DNA from: Flavobacterium sp. MC2016-06
GTDB taxonomy: Bacteria > Bacteroidota > Bacteroidia > Flavobacteriales > Flavobacteriaceae
Assembly: GCF_009711165.2 (NCBI RefSeq)
Contig: NZ_WMID02000001.1
Span: 1 to 64,000, forward strand
Length of the DNA: 64,000 bases
Reading direction: 5' to 3'
Shown here: positions 1 to 8,618 of the stretch, one piece after another
Layout: every line of letters starts with the position of its first letter
Position numbering within the stretch: position 1 is the first letter of the stretch
Program-made: the position numbers and the translations under genes
The notes under the pieces: model-generated
Told to the model about the DNA's origin: nothing
Database searches by the model: none
Seen by the model: only the letters and a program-made list of their open reading frames with translations

Positions 1-932
1 GTTATGAGCATTTAGGTTTTTTGCCCAGTATTGTTATCGGAATTTCTATTGGCTTTATTGTAATTGTTTTTGAGAAATGGCTCATCAACTTAAACAATTA
101 TCCATTTGTAATTGCGATATTTTTAAAAGCGCTTATTTACAGTTTTAGCATATTGATATTTTTAATTCTTTTTGTTGTTGTATTTACAGAGTTATTAGGA
201 CATCAATCCTATCAAGAAGCATTACAAATTTATTTGCAGGATCGTTTACTGGGTGACTTTTTTTTCTCACTTGGAGCATCAATATTTTTAATATTATTTA
301 TAGAAATCAGCAGTTTATTAAGCACCAGATTTTTTTATAATTATTTTACAGGACGTTATCATCGTCCCGTGCAGGAAGAACGAATTTTTATGTTTGTAGA
401 TGTAAAATCGTCAACCACTATTGCCGAAGAATTAGGAGACATCTTGTACAGTAAATTATTGCAAGACCTTTTTAGTGATTTCAACGATGCCATTCTTGCT
501 TCGCGTGCCGAAATTTATCAATATGCCGGCGATGAAATTATCTTAACCTGGAAAACAGCAGTGGGTTTAAAAGATCAGCGGTGTTTGTATTGCTTTTATC
601 TTCTCAAACAGAGTATTGCCTTAAAAAAAGAATATTACCTTAAAACGTATACTCTTTTTCCAAAGTTTAAAGCAGGAATGCACATTGGAACTTCTGTTAC
701 GGCTTGGGTTGGCAGCATAAAAAAAGAGATTGTATATCATGGAGATCTTCTTAATACTGCTTCTAGAATACAATGTAAATGCAATGAATTAAATCACGAT
801 TTTATTATTTCTGAAGCCGTTAAAAAAGCCATGCCCGAGGATTCATCTGTAACCTACAATCAGAAAGGGGAAATATATTTAAGAGGAAAAGCACAGCCTT
901 TAAAACTCTATACGGTTGATTTTGAGTTGTAA
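1..932 (+). CDS. Membrane-bound class III adenylate/guanylate cyclase (5' end missing)
   Basis: The reading frame is open to the left edge (first full codon at base 3), so the gene is truncated at its start; the TTG at 21 is not a credible start. About three hydrophobic segments come first (roughly residues 1-20, 28-58 and 78-100 counted from that TTG), then a cytoplasmic cyclase domain. The domain shows the first metal-binding stretch FMFVDVKSST (Asp127), the second as YAGDEIILTW, and the catalytic Asn/Arg helix GDLLNTASRI. All key residues of a class III nucleotide cyclase are present, so it should make cAMP or cGMP from ATP or GTP. Whether it prefers ATP or GTP cannot be told by eye. It reads in the same direction as the response regulator that follows after 150 bp. 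Confidence 0.85.
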   Translation, partial: YEHLGFLPSIVIGISIGFIVIVFEKWLINLNNYPFVIAIFLKALIYSFSILIFLILFVVVFTELLGHQSYQEALQIYLQDRLLGDFFFSLGASIFLILFIEISSLLSTRFFYNYFTGRYHRPVQEERIFMFVDVKSSTTIAEELGDILYSKLLQDLFSDFNDAILASRAEIYQYAGDEIILTWKTAVGLKDQRCLYCFYLLKQSIALKKEYYLKTYTLFPKFKAGMHIGTSVTAWVGSIKKEIVYHGDLLNTASRIQCKCNELNHDFIISEAVKKAMPEDSSVTYNQKGEIYLRGKAQPLKLYTVDFEL

Positions 933-1049
933 CAGTTTCAAAAGATCTTAATTCTGCTGTTAAATTAAATGTATTTTTTGTACGCTCTTTCTTTCTTTTT
1001 TTTAACATTTGTACGCATAATTTAATACATTTATATCAAACATATTAGT

Positions 1050-1057
1050 TATTTTTG
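1050..1057 (+). promoter_or_regulatory. Candidate -7 box of the LuxR-type regulator
   Basis: TATTTTTG fits the Bacteroidota -7 consensus TAnnTTTG and lies 27 bp before the ATG at 1085. No TTG is present at the expected 17-23 bp upstream spacing, so only half of the promoter is recognisable. Confidence 0.35.
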
Positions 1058-1074
1058 TTTAGACCAAATCTAAA
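1058..1074. promoter_or_regulatory. Inverted repeat TTTAGA-N5-TCTAAA (candidate operator, site 1)
   Basis: A perfect 6-bp dyad with a 5-bp spacer lies directly after the -7 box and before the ATG of the LuxR-type regulator. The same dyad and the same following bases (AATCTAAATAAATTAAAA) recur before the siderophore decarboxylase at 1855-1871, and a near copy stands in front of the siderophore receptor at 19343-19359. A shared repressor site, probably iron-responsive, is the inference; a shared 5' UTR hairpin is the alternative. Confidence 0.5.
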
Positions 1075-1084
1075 TAAATTAAAA

Positions 1085-1711
1085 ATGAAAAATTTTCTTA
1101 TAGCTGATTCTGAAAACCTACACATTATCGGGCTGAGACATACACTTAAAAAATATGTAAAAACGGCAAGTTTAACCGTTGTAAACTCAAAAGAAGAACT
1201 GCTGAATCGCTTAGAAAAGCATAAAGTCGAATATCTGATTATCGATCCCAATAATATCTTTTTATTCTACGAAGATGATTTTAAAGAATTGCGAATGAAC
1301 TTTCCCAATTGCAAAATCATCATTTTGTCGCATTTTAAACACAAACAAACCGTAAGCAGTTTTCTTCATGATAATATCAATGGATTTATTTCTAAAGATT
1401 GTCAGGAACAAACCATTTTTGATGCTATATATAAAATTGAAAATGGAGAGCGTTATTTATGTCCAAAAACATTAAACAGCCTTATAGACGTTTTAGTTTT
1501 GCCTGCGCTTGATGCAGACCAAAAACTGACTTTTAGAGAATACGAGATTTTAAAGCAGATTGCGCAGGGTAATAACGGAAAAAGTATCGCATCGCAGCTT
1601 TTTATAAGCATTCATACTTTTAGAACTCATCGTAAAAACATTATGAAAAAAACAGGCAGACATACCACGTCAGAGCTTATATTATATGCCATTGAAAAAA
1701 AAATGATATAA
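1085..1711 (+). CDS. LuxR-family (NarL/FixJ-like) response regulator
   Basis: A 208-residue protein with a receiver-like domain (about residues 1-120: Asp8, phospho-acceptor position Asp54 in YLIIDPNN, and the conserved Lys in GFISKD) and a C-terminal LuxR helix-turn-helix (about 147-205, LTFREYEILKQIAQG and SIHTFRTHRKNI). The acidic pocket is reduced: Ala-Asp replaces the usual Asp-Asp or Glu-Asp pair. I chose the ATG at 1085 over a TTG at 1055 because the earlier start would lie inside the promoter/operator and the A-rich leader fits the ATG. No cognate kinase is adjacent. It sits just upstream of the siderophore operon and shares its TTTAGA dyad, so it may belong to the same regulon. Confidence 0.85.
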   Translation: MKNFLIADSENLHIIGLRHTLKKYVKTASLTVVNSKEELLNRLEKHKVEYLIIDPNNIFLFYEDDFKELRMNFPNCKIIILSHFKHKQTVSSFLHDNINGFISKDCQEQTIFDAIYKIENGERYLCPKTLNSLIDVLVLPALDADQKLTFREYEILKQIAQGNNGKSIASQLFISIHTFRTHRKNIMKKTGRHTTSELILYAIEKKMI

Positions 1712-1749
1712 TTTTCGTTCAATTTAAACTTTTTTTATTGGTTAATTCC

Positions 1750-1765
1750 TACTACAAGTGTAGTA
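1750..1765. promoter_or_regulatory. Dyad TACTACA-AG-TGTAGTA upstream of the siderophore operon
   Basis: Perfect 7-bp arms around a 2-bp centre, about 45 bp before the putative -33 box. The right half TGTAGTA occurs again at 1805-1811, abutting the -33 TTG. It is a candidate activator or repressor site; which protein binds cannot be said. Confidence 0.35.
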
Positions 1766-1811
1766 TACGGCATACCCTTTTTGTACAATTTTATTTACTC
1801 TTACTGTAGTA

Positions 1812-1842
1812 TTGACTTTATTTTTTATCGGATTTACTTTTG
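1812..1842 (+). promoter_or_regulatory. Promoter of the siderophore operon
   Basis: TTG at 1812-1814, then 20 bp, then TACTTTTG at 1835-1842. This matches the Bacteroidota consensus (TTG, 17-23 bp, TAnnTTTG). Transcription would begin near 1848, placing the TTTAGA dyad at 1855 within the first transcribed bases. Confidence 0.6.
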
Positions 1843-1854
1843 CTAACGTTATTC

Positions 1855-1871
1855 TTTAGAATCAATCTAAA
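1855..1871. promoter_or_regulatory. Inverted repeat TTTAGA-N5-TCTAAA (candidate operator, site 2)
   Basis: Same perfect dyad as at 1058-1074, here just downstream of the predicted start of transcription of the siderophore operon and 13 bp before the ATG at 1885. The position fits a repressor that blocks initiation when iron is sufficient. Confidence 0.5.
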
Positions 1872-1884
1872 TAAATTAAAAAAA

Positions 1885-3417
1885 ATGGAAGCAAGGGAAC
1901 AGATAAGAACAATTCAGTTGAAGAATGTAGTAGAAAAAGACCATCATAAGCATGTTTTTTCTAATAATAAAAAGGCTATTTCTCTTTATAAAAAGAGTAT
2001 GAAAAAAGCAGTTAAAGTAATTGCTAATCATTTAGAAAACAGAGACACACCATTTACAGGCGCAAGTATTGCTTCGATTAAAGAAAAAATCGATTCAATA
2101 GCTCTTGATGATAATTATAATGGCAAAAGTTTAGATTTTGTTTTAGACGAATTAAAAGAAATTTATCTTAATGATTGTATTCATTTTCACGATCCAAAAT
2201 ACATTGCGCACCTAAATTGTCCAATTTTAACGCCAACATTGGTTGCCGAAGCATTTATCTCTTCTTTAAATTCTTCGATGGATACTTGGGATCAAAGCAC
2301 TGGCGCCACTTTTATTGAATTGAAATTGGTGGAGTGGACGATCGAGAAATTAGGTTATCCAGAAAAAGCGGATGGAATTTTTACCAGCGGCGGTACACAG
2401 TCAAACATGATGGGACTGCTTTTGGCAAGAGATCATTATATCAAAAAACATTACAGTATTGATCCTAAAATGGACGGTCTTCCTGCAGATGCCTCAAAGT
2501 TTAGAGTTTTATGTTCAGAAGTGAGTCATTTTAGCCTTAAAAAGAATTTGAGTTTATTAGGTTTAGGACAAAATGCCGTGGTTCCAGTTGCAGTTGATGC
2601 AGATTTTAGAATGAATGCTCAAGCGTTGGAAAAAGTAATTCAGCAGCAAAAAGATTTAGGAAACATTCCAATTGCTATTGTTGGTACAGCGGGAACTACA
2701 GATTTTGGTTCAATTGATCCATTAGCTGAAATCGCTGCAATTGCTAATGAAAATAAACTTTGGTTTCACGTAGATGCTGCCTACGGCGGTGGTTTATTGA
2801 TTAGCGATCAGCATAAAAATAAATTAGATGGAATCGAACTTTCAGATTCAGTTACTATCGATTATCACAAAACATTTTACCAGCCTGTAAGTTCAAGCGG
2901 TTTCTTTATGAGAGACAAATCGTATGTGGATTATATAAAATACCATGCCGATTATCTGAATTCTAAAGAACAAGAAGACGAAGGAATTCCGAACATGGTA
3001 AAAAAATCAATCCAGACTACACGCAGATTTGATGCCTTAAAATTATGGTTTACCTTAAGAATTATAGGTACAGAAGGATTAAGTACTTATATGGAAAAAG
3101 CAATTGATAATGCGCTGTTTACCGCCAATTTATTGAGAAACAGAAATGATTTTGAAATAATTCATCATCCAGAAATCAGTACAGTTGTATTTCGTTACAC
3201 GCCTTGGAAAGCAGACGAACGCTCTTTCTGCGGCTTAAACAGCTACATTAGAAAAGCTATTTTTAATGAAGGAAAAGCCATTATTACCAGCACAAAAGTC
3301 TACAACGAAGTATTCTTAAAATTCACCTTATTAAATCCGCTTACAACTCCTGCCGATATCGAAGAAATTATAACTTCAATAGTCGCTCACGGTCAGGAAT
3401 ATTCATTGATAAATTAA
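1885..3417 (+). CDS. PLP-dependent decarboxylase of siderophore biosynthesis (group II, lysine/diaminobutyrate type)
   Basis: A 510-residue protein of the group II (glutamate/DABA/aromatic amino acid) decarboxylase family. FTSGGTQSNMMGL binds the cofactor phosphate, FHVDAAYGGG carries the Asp for the pyridine nitrogen, and DYHKTFYQP holds the Schiff-base lysine (Lys329). In NIS siderophore clusters such enzymes make the diamine backbone, usually cadaverine from lysine (as DesA) or diaminopropane from DABA. Cadaverine fits best here because an N-hydroxylase and an N-acyltransferase follow, but the substrate is inference. The ATG at 1885 is preferred to an upstream TTG at 1840 that would lie in the promoter. 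First gene of the operon; 7 bp separate it from the next. Confidence 0.88.
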   Translation: MEAREQIRTIQLKNVVEKDHHKHVFSNNKKAISLYKKSMKKAVKVIANHLENRDTPFTGASIASIKEKIDSIALDDNYNGKSLDFVLDELKEIYLNDCIHFHDPKYIAHLNCPILTPTLVAEAFISSLNSSMDTWDQSTGATFIELKLVEWTIEKLGYPEKADGIFTSGGTQSNMMGLLLARDHYIKKHYSIDPKMDGLPADASKFRVLCSEVSHFSLKKNLSLLGLGQNAVVPVAVDADFRMNAQALEKVIQQQKDLGNIPIAIVGTAGTTDFGSIDPLAEIAAIANENKLWFHVDAAYGGGLLISDQHKNKLDGIELSDSVTIDYHKTFYQPVSSSGFFMRDKSYVDYIKYHADYLNSKEQEDEGIPNMVKKSIQTTRRFDALKLWFTLRIIGTEGLSTYMEKAIDNALFTANLLRNRNDFEIIHHPEISTVVFRYTPWKADERSFCGLNSYIRKAIFNEGKAIITSTKVYNEVFLKFTLLNPLTTPADIEEIITSIVAHGQEYSLIN

Positions 3418-3424
3418 TACCATT

Positions 3425-4756
3425 ATGGAAAATAAAACATACGACTTTATAGCTGTTGGCGTTGGACCTTTTAATTTAAGTCTTGCCTGCTTAACTGCAC
3501 CAATTGAGAACCTTGATGGTTTATTCTTTGATAAAAATGAATCTTTCAATTGGCATCCTGGAATGCTTTTGCAGGACACAACATTGCAAATTCCTTTTTT
3601 AGCCGATTTAGTAACGCTTGCCGACCCAACAAGTCCGTTTAGCTTTCTGAATTACATCAAAGAACAAGGCAAAATGTATTCGTTTTACATTCGCGAAAAC
3701 TTTTTATTATTAAGAAACGAATACAATCAATATTGCCAATGGGCGATAAAGAAATTGCCCAATGTATTTTTTAATACAGAAGTTGCGTCAATAGAATATG
3801 ATGAAAATTTGAGTGTTTATATTGTAAAAACAGTTTCAACTAAAACAGGAGATATTGCATTTTACAAAACTAAAAAGCTTGTTTTAGGAACAGGAACAGC
3901 ACCGCATATTCCGAAATCGTGCAAGTCTTTAAAAGGAAAAGCAGTTCATTCGTCAGGATACATTCAGAATAAAGCAGCGCTGCAAAAACAAAAATCGATC
4001 ACCGTTTTAGGAAGCGGACAAAGTGCTGCCGAGGTTTTTAATGATTTATTGCAGGAAATAGATGTTTACGGTTATCAGTTAAACTGGATTACGCGTTCGT
4101 CTCGTTTCTTCCCAATGGATTATAGCAAACTTACCTTAGAAATGACTTCGCCAGAATATGTAGATTATTTCTACAATCTTCCAGCAGAAAAAAGAGATCA
4201 TCTGCTAAAAGACCAAAAACTGCTTTACAAAGGCATCAACAAAGACTTAATAGGAAGTATTTTCGATACCATTTATACTAAAAAAGTAGTTGGTGAAATT
4301 GATGTTAATTTAAGAACAAATGCAGCTTGTATAAAAGCTGATTTTGATGAAAACAAACAATCTTTTGAGTTAGAATTACATCAGGTAGAACAGGATAAAA
4401 AATACCGCCACGTAACCGATGCTTTGGTTTTAGCAACAGGTTATGGTTATGAACTCCCGAGTTTTATTGAAGGAATTTCAACAAGAATTCAATGGGATAA
4501 AAAAGGTCGTTTTGCTGCCAATAGAAATTACAGTATTGACCAAAACGGAAACGAAATTTTTGTACAGAATGCAGAATTACACACGCACGGTTTTGTTACG
4601 CCAGATTTAGGAATGGCGTGTTACCGTAACTCGTATATCATTAAAGAAATTACAGGTGTTGAGCATTATGCTGTAGAAACCAAAATTGCTTTTCAGGAAT
4701 TTGGAGTTGCTGCTTCTGAAGTTATTGAATCGAATGTTTTTGAAGAAATTTCATAA
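3425..4756 (+). CDS. Lysine/ornithine N-monooxygenase family (diamine N-hydroxylase)
   Basis: A 443-residue flavoprotein of the IucD/PvdA/DesB family. It shows the FAD motif VGVGPFNLSLA at the N-terminus, the substrate/FAD stretch FNWHPGMLLQDTTLQ, the NADPH motif VLGSGQSAAEVF near residue 200, and the C-terminal LATGYGYELP typical of the family. These enzymes N-hydroxylate the side-chain amine of lysine, ornithine or cadaverine with NADPH and O2, giving the hydroxylamine later acylated to a hydroxamate. Placed directly after the decarboxylase, it probably acts on cadaverine. Confidence 0.92.
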   Translation: MENKTYDFIAVGVGPFNLSLACLTAPIENLDGLFFDKNESFNWHPGMLLQDTTLQIPFLADLVTLADPTSPFSFLNYIKEQGKMYSFYIRENFLLLRNEYNQYCQWAIKKLPNVFFNTEVASIEYDENLSVYIVKTVSTKTGDIAFYKTKKLVLGTGTAPHIPKSCKSLKGKAVHSSGYIQNKAALQKQKSITVLGSGQSAAEVFNDLLQEIDVYGYQLNWITRSSRFFPMDYSKLTLEMTSPEYVDYFYNLPAEKRDHLLKDQKLLYKGINKDLIGSIFDTIYTKKVVGEIDVNLRTNAACIKADFDENKQSFELELHQVEQDKKYRHVTDALVLATGYGYELPSFIEGISTRIQWDKKGRFAANRNYSIDQNGNEIFVQNAELHTHGFVTPDLGMACYRNSYIIKEITGVEHYAVETKIAFQEFGVAASEVIESNVFEEIS

Positions 4757-4766
4757 TTATTATACG

Positions 4767-5864
4767 ATGGAAGTACAGCAAAAAAAGAGAATTTTAGCGA
4801 TAGATATTGCTAGAGGAATGAGTGTGATTTTTATGATGATGATTCACACCATGCTTATTTACGGAAGCATTCCAACACAGACGAATACTATTTTAGGAGA
4901 AATTACTTTATGGCTTGGCAGAGGAACAACTATGTTTTTAGTCAGTATGGGAATTTCGTTTGTATTATCAAGAAGACAAAGCTTTCTAAAAGTATGTAAA
5001 AGAGGTTTGTACATTTTGGCAATTGGCTACGGAATGAATTTCTTGAAATTTCTTGTCCCAGAATTTATTTTCGGCGGACTTCCAGATGCTTTCATAAGTG
5101 CGTACGGATTAAAATCGGGAACTTTAGAAACAGGAATATTCTTTTTGCTTTTAGGAGATATTCTGCAATTGGCAGGTGTGACTTTATTTATTATGGGCGT
5201 AATCAACCATTTCAGTAAAAGTAAATATGTTCCGTTAATCGTGGCTTTGGCAATAATCGCAATTTCAAAAGAAGTCAGCGGTTACAGAGTAGGAGTTGCA
5301 GGATTAGATTATATCTGTGATCTATTTTTTAGCAATAAGTTTAATGTTTATTTCCCCGTTTTTCCTTGGAGCGCTTTTATTTTATTGGGAATGTTTTTAG
5401 GAAGATGGTATAAAGAATTACAAGAAAATCAAACCATATTTTTCAAGAAAATGTTATTGCTTGGATTTGTTTTTATAGCAATTGGAGGCATTTTAAATTT
5501 TATTAATCCAGAATATCATTTTGGCGATTATTATCATTTAGGTCCTGGCGGAAGCATTTTGTTATTGGGCGCAAACATGGTTTTGTATTGGTTTGTAAAT
5601 TTTATTGTCAGCCTTTTTAAAGAAGATAATCTAGTTTTTAAAGGACTAATATTCTGCAGTAAAAACGTAACCAGTTTATACGTAATTCAATGGGTTTTGA
5701 TCAATTGGGGAATGTATTTGATTGGTTTCTGGAAACACGATCAAATCACCGTTTTAGGTTTGTTTCCTATAGTAATTACTTTAAGTATTTCTATTCAGGT
5801 TTTGTACAATTCAATCCGTGCGCTATTGCGTGAAAAATGGGTAAAAGAACCGTTAATTAATTAA
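4767..5864 (+). CDS. Multi-pass membrane protein, DUF1624/heparan-glucosaminide acetyltransferase-like
   Basis: A 365-residue protein with about ten hydrophobic segments. The N-terminal signature RILAIDIARGMSVIFMMMIH matches the start of the transmembrane acyltransferase superfamily (DUF1624/DUF418, heparan-alpha-glucosaminide N-acetyltransferase-like). It begins 10 bp after the hydroxylase, so it is part of the siderophore operon. It could acylate a siderophore intermediate across the membrane or help export or import; neither is proven. The ATG at 4767 is chosen; a TTG at 4686 would overlap the previous gene by 71 bp. Confidence 0.7.
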   Translation: MEVQQKKRILAIDIARGMSVIFMMMIHTMLIYGSIPTQTNTILGEITLWLGRGTTMFLVSMGISFVLSRRQSFLKVCKRGLYILAIGYGMNFLKFLVPEFIFGGLPDAFISAYGLKSGTLETGIFFLLLGDILQLAGVTLFIMGVINHFSKSKYVPLIVALAIIAISKEVSGYRVGVAGLDYICDLFFSNKFNVYFPVFPWSAFILLGMFLGRWYKELQENQTIFFKKMLLLGFVFIAIGGILNFINPEYHFGDYYHLGPGGSILLLGANMVLYWFVNFIVSLFKEDNLVFKGLIFCSKNVTSLYVIQWVLINWGMYLIGFWKHDQITVLGLFPIVITLSISIQVLYNSIRALLREKWVKEPLIN

Positions 5865-5880
5865 AAATAACATGTTGGTG

Positions 5881-6162
5881 ATTTTTTTTAAACACATAGG
5901 AACATAGATTTTAGAAGTTCAAAAGCAGGCGTTTCACTTATTAGAAACACACATAGCAGTTTAAGTTGTTAAAATTGGGGATTATTAAAAAAAATCTCAC
6001 GCAGATTTAGCAGATTTTAGCGGAAAAGAATAAAAAAATCTGCCAAATCTGCGAAATCTGCGTGAAAAAAACCTTAGCATAACAGTCTATATGAAAGAAA
6101 TGAATTTCTTTTTTACATCCTGCTTTTAAAAAAAATCTATGTTTCTATGTGTTTAAAAAAAT
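5881..6162. repeat. Nested inverted-repeat element in the siderophore operon (fills the 5865-6192 gap)
   Basis: Outer arms at 5881-5929 and 6118-6162 (AAACACATAGGAACATAG against CTATGTTTCTATGTGTTT, plus AAAAGCAGG against CCTGCTTTT) enclose inner arms at 5997-6024 and 6038-6065 (TCACGCAGATTTAGCAG against CTGCGAAATCTGCGTGA). The whole 280 bp could fold into a long interrupted hairpin. A single arm of the inner type recurs at 61934-61970. No transposase is present; it looks like a dispersed non-coding palindromic element. It may modulate expression between the first three and the last four operon genes. Confidence 0.75.
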
Positions 6163-6192
6163 TATACCCAACAAGTCTAAAACCGTATAAAG

Positions 6193-8610
6193 ATGAATTT
6201 ATATAATGGCAAACCTGTTATAAAAGGATCGCCAAACCCAATTTATACTATTACAATTCCAGAATTTGGCACGATTGATTTCCGTCCATTACAGCTTGAT
6301 ATTGACACCGAAATTATCCACGATTGGGTAAATCGAGATTACGCACAATATTGGGGAATGCAAGGTAAATCAGTACAAGAAGTTCGAGAAGAATATGAGC
6401 GATTAAGTACTGAATCGGATATTTTTATTGGACTTGTAAATGGCGAAGTTTCCTTTTTATTAGAACGTTATAATCCAAAATTAGATAGTATAGGAAACTA
6501 TTACAGCGTACAGGATTACGATTGTGGCATGCACGTAATTGTTGCGCCGTGTACTAAATATATACCACAGTTTACGTGGCATATTTTCTCTGGAATTATG
6601 AAATTTATTTTCAGTGATTTAAAAGTGCAGCGCATTTTGGTAGAACCCGACATTAGAAATAAAAAAATGTTTGAGATCTGCCACAGAGTTGGTTTTGTAG
6701 ATGCAGACGTGGTTCAGTTACCGCATAAAACCGCTTTATTGGCTTTCTGTAACCGTGATCAATTTATTAAAAAAACAAATTTATTTAACCTCAATTATAT
6801 TGAAATGAATAACGAAAATCAAATAGAATTTCCAGAAAATGCTATTGCACATATTCAGCCCCAAGTATGGGAAAAAGCCAATCGTCTGCTGGTTAAAAAA
6901 GCGATTTGTGAGTTTTCGCACGAGTTTTTAATTCGACCAGTTTTAGAAAAAGGAAATCAATATTCTTTGGTTTCAGACAACGGAAAAGTTACTTATAGCT
7001 TTAAGGCACAACTTCTGGCACTAAATCACTTAAATATTGAAGTAGATTCTATTTCTAAATTTTACGAAGGTGAAACAGCCGTTTTAGATGCCGTAGAATT
7101 CATTCAGGAATTTAAAAATAGTTTAGGAATTTCAGAACAATTACTTCCGTCGTACATAGAAGAAATTATCAGTACTTTATACGGAAGTGCATATAAATTA
7201 TTAAAGGAAAATTCGACTTCAAAATCACTTGCCAATTCTGATTTTCAAACCATCGAACAGGCAATGATGGAAGGTCATCCAGGATTTGTTGCCAATAACG
7301 GACGAATTGGTTACAATAGCATGGATTATAAAGCGTATGCGCCAGAAACAGGAAATCCGTTTAAAATGATTTGGCTTGCAGGTCATCGCGACAGAACCGT
7401 TTATGCCGGTACAAAAAAGCTAGATTACGATACTTTGATACAGCAGGAATTGGGTACCGAAACATTGGCACATTTTAATAGTATTATCGAGAAAAAAGGA
7501 GCAGACCCAAAAGACTATTACTTTATTCCCGTACATCCGTGGCAGTGGTTTAATAAATTAGCCAATTTATTTTCTCCCGAAATTGCCAAAGGAAAACTGA
7601 TTTGTGTAGGTTACGGACCCGATTTATATCAGGCACAGCAGTCTATTAGAACACTTTTTAATTTAAGCAATCCTAAAAAGTTTTATACCAAAACTTCTCT
7701 TTCAATTCTAAATATGGGTTTCATGCGCGGTTTGCCTGTATTTTATTTAGGAACCGCTCCAGAAATGGCAGAATGGCTGGATCAATTATTAAGCAAAGAC
7801 GAATACCTGCAAAAAGTAGGTTTTAGTATGCTTGGCGAAGTGGCTTCTGTAAGTTACATTAATCCTTATTTTGAAGAATTCGGAAAACACAATCCGTACA
7901 ATAAAATGATTGCTTCTTTGTGGAGAGAAAGCCCAGTTGCAAAGCTAGAAAACGACGAACAATTGATGACAATGGCTTCGTTTTTGCACTTAGATAAAGA
8001 CGGAAAATCGTTAGTTTCAGAAATAATAAAAGCTTCTGGTTTATCAATAGACAATTGGCTAACGGAATATTTTAAAGTATATCTAAGTCCTTTATTACAT
8101 TGTTTTTATCAATACGATTTGGTTTTTATGCCTCACGGCGAAAATCTTATTTTAGGATTAGAAAATCACGTTCCTGTTCGTTCTTTCATGAAAGACATTA
8201 CAGAAGAAGCCGTAATTCTGAATCCAAATGTTGAGATTCCAAAAAACATTGAAAGAATATATGCTGAAGTTCCAGAAGACGTAAAACTACTTTCTATTTT
8301 CATAGATGTTTTTGATGGATTCTTCCGTTTTATGTCGGCAATTTTAGTGACAAGCGATGGTTTCAGCGAAGAAAGTTTTTGGGAATTAGTAGCAGATTGT
8401 ATTTCAGATTATCAAGAAGCAAACCCGCATTTGGCGTCAAAATTTGAGCATTATGATTTGTTTGCCAATGAATTTGAGCTGTCTTGTTTAAACCGTCTGC
8501 AATTGAATAATAATAAAACAATGATCGATTTAGACGATCCAGTTGCTTTATTACAATTTCAAGGAAAACTGCCAAACCCAATCGCGCCGTATAAAAAAAT
8601 AATAGCTTAA
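6193..8610 (+). CDS. GNAT acyltransferase-IucA/IucC NIS synthetase fusion
   Basis: An 805-residue bifunctional protein. Residues about 1-195 are a siderophore GNAT of the IucB/AlcB/DesC type (DWVNRDYAQYWGMQGKS, DYDCGMHVIVAP, VEPDIRNKKMFEICHRVGF). Residues about 215-800 are an IucA/IucC synthetase (MMEGHPGFVANNGRIGYNS for ATP, YYFIPVHPWQWFNKLA, TSLSILNMGFMRGL, VFMPHGENLILGLENH). The first half would acylate the hydroxylamine with acetyl- or succinyl-CoA, and the second would join carboxylate to amine using ATP via an acyl-adenylate. Acyltransferase-NIS fusions are known for bisucaberin-type synthesis. A near duplicate, split into two genes, follows immediately. Confidence 0.92.
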   Translation: MNLYNGKPVIKGSPNPIYTITIPEFGTIDFRPLQLDIDTEIIHDWVNRDYAQYWGMQGKSVQEVREEYERLSTESDIFIGLVNGEVSFLLERYNPKLDSIGNYYSVQDYDCGMHVIVAPCTKYIPQFTWHIFSGIMKFIFSDLKVQRILVEPDIRNKKMFEICHRVGFVDADVVQLPHKTALLAFCNRDQFIKKTNLFNLNYIEMNNENQIEFPENAIAHIQPQVWEKANRLLVKKAICEFSHEFLIRPVLEKGNQYSLVSDNGKVTYSFKAQLLALNHLNIEVDSISKFYEGETAVLDAVEFIQEFKNSLGISEQLLPSYIEEIISTLYGSAYKLLKENSTSKSLANSDFQTIEQAMMEGHPGFVANNGRIGYNSMDYKAYAPETGNPFKMIWLAGHRDRTVYAGTKKLDYDTLIQQELGTETLAHFNSIIEKKGADPKDYYFIPVHPWQWFNKLANLFSPEIAKGKLICVGYGPDLYQAQQSIRTLFNLSNPKKFYTKTSLSILNMGFMRGLPVFYLGTAPEMAEWLDQLLSKDEYLQKVGFSMLGEVASVSYINPYFEEFGKHNPYNKMIASLWRESPVAKLENDEQLMTMASFLHLDKDGKSLVSEIIKASGLSIDNWLTEYFKVYLSPLLHCFYQYDLVFMPHGENLILGLENHVPVRSFMKDITEEAVILNPNVEIPKNIERIYAEVPEDVKLLSIFIDVFDGFFRFMSAILVTSDGFSEESFWELVADCISDYQEANPHLASKFEHYDLFANEFELSCLNRLQLNNNKTMIDLDDPVALLQFQGKLPNPIAPYKKIIA

Positions 8611-8618
8611 TTCTAAAA

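Noticed and set aside
7859..8054. Overlapping minus-strand frames inside the GNAT-NIS fusion gene
   Set aside because: Shadows of a well-supported gene with intact motifs on the plus strand.
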